Source: Pseudomonas sp. GM41(2012) (GTDB lineage Bacteria > Pseudomonadota > Gammaproteobacteria > Pseudomonadales > Pseudomonadaceae). Taken from it: a DNA stretch of 64,000 nt. Positions 24,923 to 33,725 of this stretch are shown piece by piece. Positions within the stretch are counted from its first letter, which is position 1. The number at the start of each line of letters is the position of its first letter. The DNA lies in contig NZ_AKJN02000011.1 in NCBI RefSeq assembly GCF_000282315.2, positions 310,001 through 374,000 on the forward strand, given 5' to 3'. The notes below the pieces were generated by a model. That model was not told the DNA's origin, made no database searches, and saw nothing but the letters and a program-made list of their open reading frames with translations. The position numbers and the translations under genes are program-made.

Positions 24923-26730
24923 GCTTCCTCCTTGACGGTTTTCAGCGGGATCTGCAACGTGAACAGCGCGCCCTTGCCCGGTCCGTCGCTGTGGGCGGTG
25001 AGGTGGCCGTTCATTTCGATGGCGGCCAGGGCGCAGCTGTGCAGGCCGAAGCCGTGACCTTCCTTGCGGGTAGTAAACCCGTGGGAAAAGATGCGCGTCA
25101 TGTTTTCCTCGGCGATGCCTTCGCCGTCGTCCTTGACGCTCACTTGCAGGATCTTGTCTTCGACGATTTTGACCCCCAGGGTCATTTGTCGTGGGCGATT
25201 GGTGAGGTCGGACATGGCGTATTTGGCGTTGCTGATCAGGTTGATCAGGATCAGCAACAATCGATGCTTGTCACCCATCACCTGCGGCACATCGCCGTAC
25301 TCCTTGACCACCGTGACATGGTGTCGGGTCAGGGCGCCGGAGTTCATGCGCAGAGCGTCTTCCAGCAATTCGCTGATGTGCAGCGGTTCCATCAGGCTGT
25401 TGGCGCCCGCGTAGGACTGCTGGGTGGCGACGATGTCCTTGATGTGGTCCACGCTTTTGGTCAACTGGGCCAGTTCGTCGGTCATGCCTTGTTGTTCCAG
25501 GGCTATCGCGTCCACCAGTTGATTCAGGTAACCGGGTAGCAACTTGCCTTTCGGGTCCTCGGTCAGAAAGGTGCCGAGGTCACCTTGATGGTCGTTGATC
25601 AGCTGCATGGCCTTGCCCAGGCCCAGTGCCTTGCTGCCGCGCAGTTTGCGGGTCACCAGGTCGGCCGAAATGTTCACGCTGTTGAGCACGTTGCCGACGT
25701 TGTGCAGCACATTGGTGGCGATCTCGGCCATGCCGGCCTGGCGCGCGGTGTCGAGCAGTTCGCTCTGGGTATCCTTGAGTTCGCGGGTGCGCTCTTCAAC
25801 CCGCAGTTCGAGGTCTTCATTGGCGGTTTGCAGGGCTATGTTGACGCGATTGATCACGTTGAAACTGCGCATCAGGTGAATCGCCAGGTACACCAGTAAC
25901 AGCACCAACAGTACGGAAAACACCAGCATGTAGAAGTGATAACGCTGATCGACCGCGTCGGTCCGCTGCTGGTCGGTGTTCAGCAGGTTGGTAATGTCGT
26001 CCAGGCGTTCGGCCACGGGAACGGCTTCGATGTTTTCCAGTAACCGATTGACCACGGGTTGTTCGCGCAGAATCAGCGCGATGTGGTTGCTCATAATGTC
26101 GATCGGATTGTGGAACTGTTCAGGCAGACGCTGTTTGTTCACCCCCAGTTTGTTCAGCCCGAGCAGAATGTCGGCGGCCCTGTCATCGGAGGTGACCTGA
26201 GCGAACTCCAGGCTGCTGAGCAGCAAGTCATAGGTGTCGGTGGCGGCGTTCTGAAGTTGCAGTTGGTCCTCACCCACCAACCCGGACAGCTGTTCCTGAA
26301 TGTCGTCCTCGGCGGTGGGCAGGAACGCCAGTGAGTTGCGCAGCACGGCGTTGTGAGACTTGAACTGCTCCACCAAACGGGTCTTTTCCTGAATGGCGCT
26401 CAGGTACGCATCATGGCTGGCGCGCCAGATGGGCGAGTCGTTGCGGCCGTGGTTCGACTCCATGGTGTCGAACCGCTCCCAAAGGTTCGTTATCTCGGTC
26501 AGTGGCGAGACCAACGGATCGTAGTTATGACTGATGGCGACCCTGGCCTTGAGGATCTCGGTTTCCCATTGTGCGTTCAGTTGCTTGATCCGGCCGATCA
26601 AGTCCCGGGATTCGGTGTAGGTCGTCGTCTGGTTCGAGCTGGATTTGAGGTACAGGAACAGCAGCACTGAAGCCAGCATCAGGGCCACGACGCCGAGCAA
26701 CGCGAGGTTGCGGCGGTTAGATGTTTTCAT
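24919..26730 (-). CDS. Membrane histidine kinase with all-helical periplasmic sensor (DAHL-like)
   Basis: A 603-residue kinase from ATG 26730; a start six codons earlier lies inside the peroxidase gene. Transmembrane helices are at ~8-28 and ~266-287, bracketing a predicted all-helical periplasmic domain of about 235 residues (LNAQWETEILKARVAISHNYDP resembles DAHL-type sensors). A cytoplasmic coiled coil (ANEDLELRVEERTRELKDTQ) leads to an unusual H-box, ATNVLHNVGNVLNSVN (His343), and HATPase motifs LINLISNAKYAMSD, DDGEGIAEENM, GFGLHSCALAA. It overlaps the diheme peroxidase stop by four bases, so its periplasmic sensor is co-produced with a periplasmic heme protein. It probably phosphorylates the paralogous receivers in this cluster. 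Confidence 0.84.
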   Translation of the reverse strand: MKTSNRRNLALLGVVALMLASVLLFLYLKSSSNQTTTYTESRDLIGRIKQLNAQWETEILKARVAISHNYDPLVSPLTEITNLWERFDTMESNHGRNDSPIWRASHDAYLSAIQEKTRLVEQFKSHNAVLRNSLAFLPTAEDDIQEQLSGLVGEDQLQLQNAATDTYDLLLSSLEFAQVTSDDRAADILLGLNKLGVNKQRLPEQFHNPIDIMSNHIALILREQPVVNRLLENIEAVPVAERLDDITNLLNTDQQRTDAVDQRYHFYMLVFSVLLVLLLVYLAIHLMRSFNVINRVNIALQTANEDLELRVEERTRELKDTQSELLDTARQAGMAEIATNVLHNVGNVLNSVNISADLVTRKLRGSKALGLGKAMQLINDHQGDLGTFLTEDPKGKLLPGYLNQLVDAIALEQQGMTDELAQLTKSVDHIKDIVATQQSYAGANSLMEPLHISELLEDALRMNSGALTRHHVTVVKEYGDVPQVMGDKHRLLLILINLISNAKYAMSDLTNRPRQMTLGVKIVEDKILQVSVKDDGEGIAEENMTRIFSHGFTTRKEGHGFGLHSCALAAIEMNGHLTAHSDGPGKGALFTLQIPLKTVKEEA

Positions 26731-27686
26731 AAGGGCTTGCCTCCCCATTCACCGGTCAGGGTCTTGAGGAATTTGATGATCAGCGTCTTGTCGTCGGCAG
26801 AGGGAATACGACCGAGCTGGAACTTGAACATCACATCCACCGCCTCTTCGAGGGTTTTGGCCGAACCATCGTGAAAGTACGGCGCGGTCACAGCGACGTT
26901 GCGCAGGCTCGGGACCTTGAATACGTTGCGGTCCTCTTCGTCTTTGGTGACCAGATAGCGGCCCAGGTCGGCTTCGGTGGGGTTGCCCCGAGTCTTGAAG
27001 TAGTCGCCCATGACCCCGAACTTCTGGAACATGTTGCCGCCGATGTTGACGCCCTGGTGGCAGGCGATGCAGCCGTAGTCCTTGAAGCGTTGGTAACCGT
27101 ACTTCTCGTCAAGGCTGAGAATGTCGGTGTCGCCTTGCAGGTATTGGTCGAAACGCGAGTTGGCGCTGATCAGCGTGCGTTCATAGGTGGCCAGGGCATT
27201 CTGCACATTGTTCATGGTCACGCCGTCCGGGTAGGCGTTGGCGAACGAGGTCTGATAAGCCGGATCGGCGGTCAGCATCTGCACCACATGCTCCCAGTTA
27301 CTGCCCATTTCACTGGGGCTTTGCACCACGCCGTGGATCTGGGTTTCCAGTGTGTCGGCGCGGCCGTTCCAGAATTGCCGGAAATTCAGGCTGGAGTTGA
27401 ACACGCTGGGGGTGTTGATCGTTACTGGAACACCGTTGAACCCGAGGGAAAACGCCTTGTTGTCGGCACCGCCATTTTCCAGTCGATGGCAACCGGCGCA
27501 GGACAGTGAATTGTTGACCGACAAGCGTGTCTCGTTGAACAACTGGCGACCGAGCTCGATCCGCAGCGGATTTTGCTGGGGCACCGCCGGCAGTGGTTTG
27601 AGCGGTTCATCCAGCGGTGCGGCGCCAGCGTTCAGACAGAGCCCGAACAACGGCACCAATAGCAGGCGGTGAAAGGAAGGCGACAT
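26727..27686 (-). CDS. Periplasmic diheme cytochrome c peroxidase (MauG/CcpA family)
   Basis: A 319-residue secreted protein with two c-type heme sites: CAGCH (residues 63-67) and CIACH (206-210). Family blocks include LGRQLFNETRLSVNNSLSC, FWNGRADTLETQIHGVVQSP, FKVPSLRNVAVTAPYFHDG. The signal peptide is MSPSFHRLLLVPLFGLCLNA. I chose ATG 27686, which has AAGGA eight bases upstream; an in-frame GTG at 27734 overlaps the upstream gene's stop and would mask the signal peptide. By family it reduces peroxide or oxidises a partner in the periplasm. Its place between c-di-GMP proteins and histidine kinases, overlapping the next gene by four bases, is unexpected and suggests a sensory or signal-processing role. 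Confidence 0.86.
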   Translation of the reverse strand: MSPSFHRLLLVPLFGLCLNAGAAPLDEPLKPLPAVPQQNPLRIELGRQLFNETRLSVNNSLSCAGCHRLENGGADNKAFSLGFNGVPVTINTPSVFNSSLNFRQFWNGRADTLETQIHGVVQSPSEMGSNWEHVVQMLTADPAYQTSFANAYPDGVTMNNVQNALATYERTLISANSRFDQYLQGDTDILSLDEKYGYQRFKDYGCIACHQGVNIGGNMFQKFGVMGDYFKTRGNPTEADLGRYLVTKDEEDRNVFKVPSLRNVAVTAPYFHDGSAKTLEEAVDVMFKFQLGRIPSADDKTLIIKFLKTLTGEWGGKPL

Positions 27687-27730
27687 CTGATGATTCCTTG
27701 GCTTGGGGCCTGTGTGTCGTTGCGCATCGT

Positions 27731-29620
27731 TCACGTGGCTGCGGATGAAGAGGGCTTCACCGACCCCAGATACCGTACGAAGGCGTCCGGCGCCACGGCT
27801 TTGCTGAAGTAGTAACCTTGACCCTCTTCACATTGATGTGACTTGAGGAAGTCCAGTTGTTCGAGAGTTTCCACCCCTTCGGCAATGATGGTCAGCTTGA
27901 GGCTCCGGCCCAGGCTGATGATGGCGCTGACCAGCGCGGCGTCGTTGCTGTCGCGGCTTAAGCCGCGAATGAACGACTGGTCGATTTTCAGCACGTCGAT
28001 GGGAAAACGCCGCAAGTAGCTCAGGCTGGAATAACCGGTACCGAAGTCATCGATGGCCAGTCGTACGCCCATCACCTTGAGCCGGGCCAGAGCGTTTACC
28101 GTGGTTTCGACGTTCTGCATCAACACGCCTTCGGTGATTTCCAGCTCCAGCAAGGCCGGTTCCAGACCTGTTTGTTTGAGGATCTGTTCGATGCCGTCGA
28201 CAAAGTCTCGCTGACGGAAATCGATGGCCGACATGTTCACCGACATACAGATCTTCGGCAGCCCCGCGGCCTGCCAGGCGCAGGCTTGTCGGCACGCCTC
28301 GGCCAGCACCCATTTGCTCAACGGCACGATCAAGCCGCTGTCTTCGGCAATACTGATGAAGTCCGATGGGTAGACCAGACCATGCCCCGGTTTTTGCCAG
28401 CGAATCAACGCCTCGGCACCGACCACCTGGCCACTGACCAGGTCCAGTTTTGGCTGGTAATGCAGGACAAATTCGTTGCGCTCCAGCGCCAGGCGAATGC
28501 CGCTCTCGATGCTTTGCTGATCCCGGGCGCGCTGGTTCATCTCGTCGATGAAAAAACTGAAATCGTTCGGGCCGCTTTCCTTGACGTTGCGCATCGCGGT
28601 TTCGGCTTTCTTGATCAGCGCGATGGCATCGAAGCCGTCGTCCGGGTAAATGCTGATGCCCAGGCTCGCGGTCACGCTCAAGTCGTGGCCGGCAATGTGC
28701 TGGGGCGCGCGGATGGCGTTCAAGAGTTTTTCAGCGATGCCCTTGGTCTGCTGGGGATGGCGGACGTCGGCGAGGATCACCACGAATTCATCGGAACCGT
28801 AGCGAAACACCGAGTCGGACTCGCGCACCGTCGCCACCAGATTGCGCCCGACCTGTTTAAGCATTTCGTCACCGGCCGGATGGCCCAGGGCATTGTTGAT
28901 GCGCTTGAAGCGATCGAGGCCCAGAAACATCACGGCCAGTTGTTTGTCATGGCGCCGGGACAGGGCCAGGGACTGGTTCAACCGGTCACCGAGCAACGTG
29001 CTGTTGGGCAGCTCGGTCAGTACGTCGTACTGCAACAGGTGCGACACCTTGAGCAGTTCGTGGACCCGCGCCTCGATGGTTTGCTCCAGGTTCAGGACCT
29101 TCATCGCCGCGTCCTGCGCCATCTGCCATTTCCAGGTCAGGGCACTGGCCATCTGGCGGATTTCCAGACTGTCGAAGGGTTTTTTCAGCACCAGCAACTG
29201 GTCGCCAAACTCCAGCCGTTCGGCCATGTCTTCCCAGGTGTAATCGGTAAAGGCCGTGCACAACGCGATTTGCAGGTGAGGATCGGCCTTCCACAGTTGT
29301 TCGATGGTTTCCAGGCCGTCCCAGCCCGGTGGCATGCGCATGTCGGTGAACGCCATGGCATAGGGGCGACCTTCGGCCAGTGCGTGCGTGACCAGTTCGA
29401 GGGCTTCCTGGCCCTGATAGGCCGAGTCGAGCTGGAACGTCAGCCGATCAAGCTGCACGGTGCCGAACAGGGCTTCTTCAGCACCGGCGAGGGTCTGTTC
29501 GCCGCCGGGCTCTTCACCTTCGATCTCGGCGCCAAGAATCTTGCGGAAATCCTCATGAATCGAGGGCGTGTCGTCGATGATCAGGATGCGCCGGTTAGTC
29601 CGCACGAAAGGCGTTTTCAT
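27731..29620 (-). CDS. REC-GGDEF(degenerate)-EAL response regulator, probable c-di-GMP phosphodiesterase
   Basis: A 629-residue soluble protein. The receiver (~10-150) has Asp93 in FTDMRMPPGWDG and Lys146/147. The GGDEF-like domain (~195-350) reads GSDEF (275-279) and its metal-site DxD is GLD (MFLGLDRFKRINN), so cyclase activity is unlikely; the RxxD I-site (RESD) is retained. The EAL domain (~370-620) keeps the canonical residues I can check: GAEALIRW, Asn in MSVNMSAIDF, Glu in ELEITEGV, DDFGTGYSS, LKIDQSFI, IIAEGVET. By family this predicts c-di-GMP hydrolysis to pGpG, possibly modulated by phosphorylation and by ligand binding to the dead GGDEF. It overlaps the upstream paralogue by four bases. 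Confidence 0.87.
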   Translation of the reverse strand: MKTPFVRTNRRILIIDDTPSIHEDFRKILGAEIEGEEPGGEQTLAGAEEALFGTVQLDRLTFQLDSAYQGQEALELVTHALAEGRPYAMAFTDMRMPPGWDGLETIEQLWKADPHLQIALCTAFTDYTWEDMAERLEFGDQLLVLKKPFDSLEIRQMASALTWKWQMAQDAAMKVLNLEQTIEARVHELLKVSHLLQYDVLTELPNSTLLGDRLNQSLALSRRHDKQLAVMFLGLDRFKRINNALGHPAGDEMLKQVGRNLVATVRESDSVFRYGSDEFVVILADVRHPQQTKGIAEKLLNAIRAPQHIAGHDLSVTASLGISIYPDDGFDAIALIKKAETAMRNVKESGPNDFSFFIDEMNQRARDQQSIESGIRLALERNEFVLHYQPKLDLVSGQVVGAEALIRWQKPGHGLVYPSDFISIAEDSGLIVPLSKWVLAEACRQACAWQAAGLPKICMSVNMSAIDFRQRDFVDGIEQILKQTGLEPALLELEITEGVLMQNVETTVNALARLKVMGVRLAIDDFGTGYSSLSYLRRFPIDVLKIDQSFIRGLSRDSNDAALVSAIISLGRSLKLTIIAEGVETLEQLDFLKSHQCEEGQGYYFSKAVAPDAFVRYLGSVKPSSSAAT

Positions 29621-31923
29621 CCTTTGTCCTCCGTGGAGCGTGGCGGGTTATCCCGGATCGGCCCGATGTCATGGTTCGGGGGCACGATGCTGCCGGCCTT
29701 CAGCAACTCGGCGGCCTGCTGGCTGCTGACCGCTTTGCTGAAGAAGTAACCCTGGGCATTCATCGGCGACCCGGTGGCCATCAGCGAGCTGCGCTGCTCA
29801 TGGGTTTCGACACCCTCGGCAATGATGCCGATCCCGACGTCACGGGCGAAGTTGATGATGGCGCGCAAGGTGTTGGCGCTGGCCGGATCGCGGGCGGCGG
29901 TGTCGATGAAGGCCTGAGCGAGTTTCAGGTGATTGACCTGGTAGGTCTTGAGGTAGTCGAACGAAGAGTACTCGGTGCCGAAGTCGTCGATGGCGATCTT
30001 CACCCCCAGCTCGCGCAGGCGCGGCAGCACATCGTTGTGGGTCCATTTGGTCTGGGCCAGCGTCGCTTCGGTGACGTCGAAGCGCAGGTCCCAAGGGCAG
30101 AGTTCCCAGCGCGCGGTGGTGCGCAGCACGTCATAGATCAGTTCGGGACCACTTTTAAGTTGCGCCAGGGACAGCTTGATCGCAATCACCGGCGGCGCCA
30201 TGCCTTCGTCGCGCCATTGACGCATTTGCTGGCAGGCGCGATCCAGCACCCAGTGACCGAGCGCAACGATGGTGCCGGTCTTTTCCGCCGCGGGCAGGAA
30301 CGCCGGGGCTTCCAGTAAACCGCGCTCAGGGTGGTTCCAGCTGACCTGAGCTTCCATGCCGAGGATTTTGCCGCTGCTCAGGTCCACTTCCGGCCAGTAA
30401 TGCAGTTCGAGTTCCTGGTGTTCGATGGCCGTTCTCAGGTCGCTGGCGATGGTCATGCGTTCGACCACCTCCTGATTGATCTCCTCGGAATGGAAGTGGT
30501 ACTGGTTGCGGCCCTGTTCCTTGGAGCGATACAGCGCCATGTCGGCCTGGGTGAGCAGACCGTCGGCGCTGGTGCTTTCCGAGGTGCAGCTGCTGATGCC
30601 GATACTCACCGAGACCCGCACATCATTGCCGGCCAGGGAATAGGGCAGTACCAACGTATCGCGGATCTTGGCAGCCAGGGCTGCGGATTGGGTCGGGTCG
30701 CCGACGTCCAGTTGCAAGATTGCGAACTCGTCACCGCCGAGGCGGGCCACCACATCGTTTTCGCGCACACAGTCCTTGATCCGGCGGGCAACCTCTTGCA
30801 GCAACAGGTCGCCCACGGGATGGCCAAGGGTATCGTTGATGCGTTTGAAGTGATCCAGGTCCAGGTAAAACATGGCGAACTGTGCCGCCCCCCGACGCGC
30901 AGAGGCGAATGCCTGGTGCAACCGCTCAATCAGCGTCGCCCGGTTGGCCAGCCCGGTCAGCCCGTCGGTGCGGGCCAGCAGGGCGATTTTCTCTTCGGCC
31001 AGTTTACGTTCGGTGATGTCGATGATGATGCCTTCGACTTCCAGCAAACGGCCTTCATCGTCGCGCACCGGGATGTAGCGGTTTTCGACCCAGCGCCAGG
31101 CTCCTTCGCCAGTGCGCATCCGGAACTCGATGGAAGCGCCTGCCGCATGACGGTCCAGCACCCGGGCCATGGCGGTGTCGACCTTGGTTTGATCATCGGG
31201 ATGGATCAGTTCCTGAGCCCAGTTGGCCGAGGCGACCAGTTTCGCCGCGACATGACCGTATTTGGTGATGTTGTGCGAGATGTACATCAACGGAAACGAC
31301 GGTTCGCCGCGCAACCGATACAGAATGGTCGGGCTGTTCTGCACGATGATATTGGCGTCGGACAGCTCTCGGGTGCGTTCTTCGACCGCCTGTTCGAGCA
31401 GCGACATCTTCAGCTCTGCGTCTTCGGTCATTTGCCACTTGGCCGTCAATGCGCTGGCCATCTGGCGGATTTCGATGGCATCGAAGGGTTTTTTCAGAAT
31501 CAGCAGGCGATCACCCAGCTCCAGGCGTTCGTCGATGTCTTCCCAGGAATAGTCGGAATAAGCGGTGCAAAGCGCCACTTGCAGCTTGGGATCGACCTGC
31601 CACAGCCGTTCGATGGTTTCCAGCCCGTCCCAGCCCGGCGGCATGCGCATGTCGATGAAGGCCATCGCGTAGGGCATGTCGTTGGCCAGCGCCGTCTCGA
31701 CCTTGTCCAGAGCTTCGAGGCCCTGAAACGCCGAGTCGAGCACGAAGCTCTGCAGCGATAGCGCCGCAGGGGTGCCGAACAGGGCATTTTCGGCGCTGAT
31801 CAGGCTGTCGTCATCGATCGATGGCGGACTGAGGATCTTGGCGAAGTCCGCATGAATCGAGGCCGTGTCGTCGACGACAAGAATCCGTCGGTTGGTCCGC
31901 GCCAGCAGCGTATTTATCGACAT
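29617..31923 (-). CDS. REC-PAS-GGDEF-EAL(degenerate) response regulator, probable diguanylate cyclase
   Basis: A 768-residue soluble protein. The receiver (~12-150) has Asp91 in FIDMRMPPGWDG; a PAS/PAC module (~190-310) ends VEGIIIDITERK. The GGDEF domain is intact: DLDHFKRIND, I-site REND five residues before GGDEF (396-400). The EAL-like domain is damaged: EAL is EAQ (524-526), the conserved Asn position reads IAIKLSLAQL, GTGYSS is GTEYSS, and the KxD motif is LKLAQAFI. It therefore probably makes c-di-GMP and cannot hydrolyse it. It is the first gene of the minus-strand cluster and is divergent from a YN-GYP regulator across 258 bp. Its ATG is 31923; its stop overlaps the next gene by four bases. 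Confidence 0.87.
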   Translation of the reverse strand: MSINTLLARTNRRILVVDDTASIHADFAKILSPPSIDDDSLISAENALFGTPAALSLQSFVLDSAFQGLEALDKVETALANDMPYAMAFIDMRMPPGWDGLETIERLWQVDPKLQVALCTAYSDYSWEDIDERLELGDRLLILKKPFDAIEIRQMASALTAKWQMTEDAELKMSLLEQAVEERTRELSDANIIVQNSPTILYRLRGEPSFPLMYISHNITKYGHVAAKLVASANWAQELIHPDDQTKVDTAMARVLDRHAAGASIEFRMRTGEGAWRWVENRYIPVRDDEGRLLEVEGIIIDITERKLAEEKIALLARTDGLTGLANRATLIERLHQAFASARRGAAQFAMFYLDLDHFKRINDTLGHPVGDLLLQEVARRIKDCVRENDVVARLGGDEFAILQLDVGDPTQSAALAAKIRDTLVLPYSLAGNDVRVSVSIGISSCTSESTSADGLLTQADMALYRSKEQGRNQYHFHSEEINQEVVERMTIASDLRTAIEHQELELHYWPEVDLSSGKILGMEAQVSWNHPERGLLEAPAFLPAAEKTGTIVALGHWVLDRACQQMRQWRDEGMAPPVIAIKLSLAQLKSGPELIYDVLRTTARWELCPWDLRFDVTEATLAQTKWTHNDVLPRLRELGVKIAIDDFGTEYSSFDYLKTYQVNHLKLAQAFIDTAARDPASANTLRAIINFARDVGIGIIAEGVETHEQRSSLMATGSPMNAQGYFFSKAVSSQQAAELLKAGSIVPPNHDIGPIRDNPPRSTEDKG

Positions 31924-32181
31924 ACGCCAGTACCGGCGGCAGCTTGATGCGGTTTTCGCATAGGGGGCTTCCTTTCCCTGATCACCTGGCCGAACGTACA
32001 GATTTGGATCCGAGTCAGCTCAGCATAGTCGCCTGTCCAGCACTTCGCGCAACTCAATGAGCGGAATCATTTCCGTTGGCGGGCTGAAAATCATCTAGCC
32101 TGTAGGTCAGGCTCCGGCAATAGGGGATGTTTGCCTCGGGGCCTGCCACAACGATATGCCCGTTTCACTTGAGGTGACGCC

Positions 32182-33534
32182 ATGGAAGAGCAACTCCCCA
32201 CGACTTTGAACGATAAATCCAAGGTGCTGCTGGTCGATGACGAGGAGTCAATCCTCAACAGCCTGCGTCGCCTGTTACGCGGCCAGCCCTACGAGTTGCT
32301 GCTGGCCACCAGCGGTGCCCAGGCGCTGGAGATCATGGAGCAACACTCCATTGACCTGGTGATGACCGACGCACGCATGCCCAATATGGACGGCGCCACG
32401 CTGCTGGCGCGCATCCATCAGCTTTACCCGACGACCACGCGGATTCTGCTCACCGGCTACGCGGACATGCCGACGATCATCAAAGCGATCAACGACGGGA
32501 AGATTCACCGCTACATCAGCAAACCCTGGAACGATGAGGAAATGCTCCTGACCTTGCGCCAGGCCTTGGCTCATCAACACTCCGAGCGCGAACGCCAGCG
32601 CCTGGAGCAGTTGACCCGGCTGCAGAACGACCAGTTGAAGTCGCTCAACATCACCTTGGAAAAACATGTCGCCGCCCGCACTGCCGAACTCCAGCAGACC
32701 GCCGACATGCTCGACCTGGCCTACGAAGAACTCAAGCACAGCTATGTCACCGGCACCGAGGTGTTCTCGCTGCTGGCCAACCTGCGCCTGCCGCCGGCCA
32801 AACAAACCAACCGCCAGATCATCGAACTGGTGCGGGTGTACTGCAAACTCCATGGCCTGGACGAGGGCACCAGTCGCGACCTGACCATGGCCGCGGCGCT
32901 CTACAACATTGGCAAACTGAGCTGGACCGACAGCATGATGACCGCGCCCGCGGACCTGCTGCACCACAGCGATCGGGAGCGCTATCGCGGTTATCCCAAG
33001 CAGAGCGAATCGCTGTTGATGACGCTCGATCCGATGAAGGACGCCGCCCGTCTGATTCTTCATCACCAGGAGCGCTGGGATGGCAGCGGCTTCCCCGACC
33101 GGCTCAAGGGCGAGGCGATTCCGTTCGGTTCGCGGCTGTTGAAACTGGCGGTGGATTTCATCGAATTGCAGCGTGGGCTGATCCTCGAGCGGCAGATGAA
33201 CAGCGATGAAGCACTGGTCTACATCCGCAGCTATGCCGGGCGACTCTACGATCCCGAGTTGGTAGAGGATTTCATTCAGGTTTGTGCCGCGTACCTGAGC
33301 GATGTCTCGTTGGCGGATCCGTCGGTCAAGGTGCTGACCACACGGGAAGTGACGGCGGGCATGATCCTGGCGCGCAACCTCAATGCCGACAACGGCATGC
33401 TGCTGCTCAATGCCGGCAAGGTGTTGAATGGGCCATTGGTGGAGAAGTTGATCGCCTTCGAAGCCATGGAAGGCGCGAAATACAGCATTTTCGTGAAGGT
33501 GCCGGAAGACGTTGCGGTTCTCGAGGCCAGTTAG
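32182..33534 (+). CDS. Response regulator with degenerate HD-GYP (YN-GFP) domain
   Basis: A 450-residue protein. The receiver (~12-125) has Asp63 in MTDARMPNMDG and Lys114 in RYISKPW. A coiled coil (~135-185) leads to an HD-GYP-like domain in which the metal-binding HD is YN (AALYNIGKL, 241-242), the HHE motif is HQE, and GYP is GFP (ERWDGSGFPDRL). A C-terminal module follows (VTAGMILARNLNADNGMLLL). The fold is recognisable, but loss of metal ligands argues against c-di-GMP hydrolysis, as in the degenerate YN-GYP response regulator described in P. aeruginosa. It is probably a binding or adaptor protein. It is transcribed divergently from the five-gene signalling cluster. Confidence 0.85.
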   Translation: MEEQLPTTLNDKSKVLLVDDEESILNSLRRLLRGQPYELLLATSGAQALEIMEQHSIDLVMTDARMPNMDGATLLARIHQLYPTTTRILLTGYADMPTIIKAINDGKIHRYISKPWNDEEMLLTLRQALAHQHSERERQRLEQLTRLQNDQLKSLNITLEKHVAARTAELQQTADMLDLAYEELKHSYVTGTEVFSLLANLRLPPAKQTNRQIIELVRVYCKLHGLDEGTSRDLTMAAALYNIGKLSWTDSMMTAPADLLHHSDRERYRGYPKQSESLLMTLDPMKDAARLILHHQERWDGSGFPDRLKGEAIPFGSRLLKLAVDFIELQRGLILERQMNSDEALVYIRSYAGRLYDPELVEDFIQVCAAYLSDVSLADPSVKVLTTREVTAGMILARNLNADNGMLLLNAGKVLNGPLVEKLIAFEAMEGAKYSIFVKVPEDVAVLEAS

Positions 33535-33559
33535 TTTTCCCAGACTCTACACAATCCCC

Positions 33560-33633
33560 CTGTGGGAGCGAGCCTGCTCGCGATAGCGGTGTGTCAGTCA
33601 ATACCGCCATCGCGAGCAGGCTCACTCCCACAG
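33560..33633. repeat. REP pair (REPIN-like), GTGGGAGCGAGCCTGCTCGCGAT type
   Basis: 31-bp inverted arms (33560-33590 and 33603-33633) have two mismatches and a 12-bp spacer. It belongs to the same family as the element at 19851. Confidence 0.85.
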
Positions 33634-33725
33634 TGGGCAGTGGTGCTTTGAAGATGTTTTTCGGGGTGACGAAGCGGCAGCGGCCATGTGATCCTTGCGC
33701 CTTTTTCCAAGGACGATCCTGATCC

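Noticed and set aside
28172..29749. Long 525-codon plus-strand frame opposite the REC-GGDEF-EAL gene
   Set aside because: Shadow of a clearly conserved minus-strand gene; no family features in the translation.
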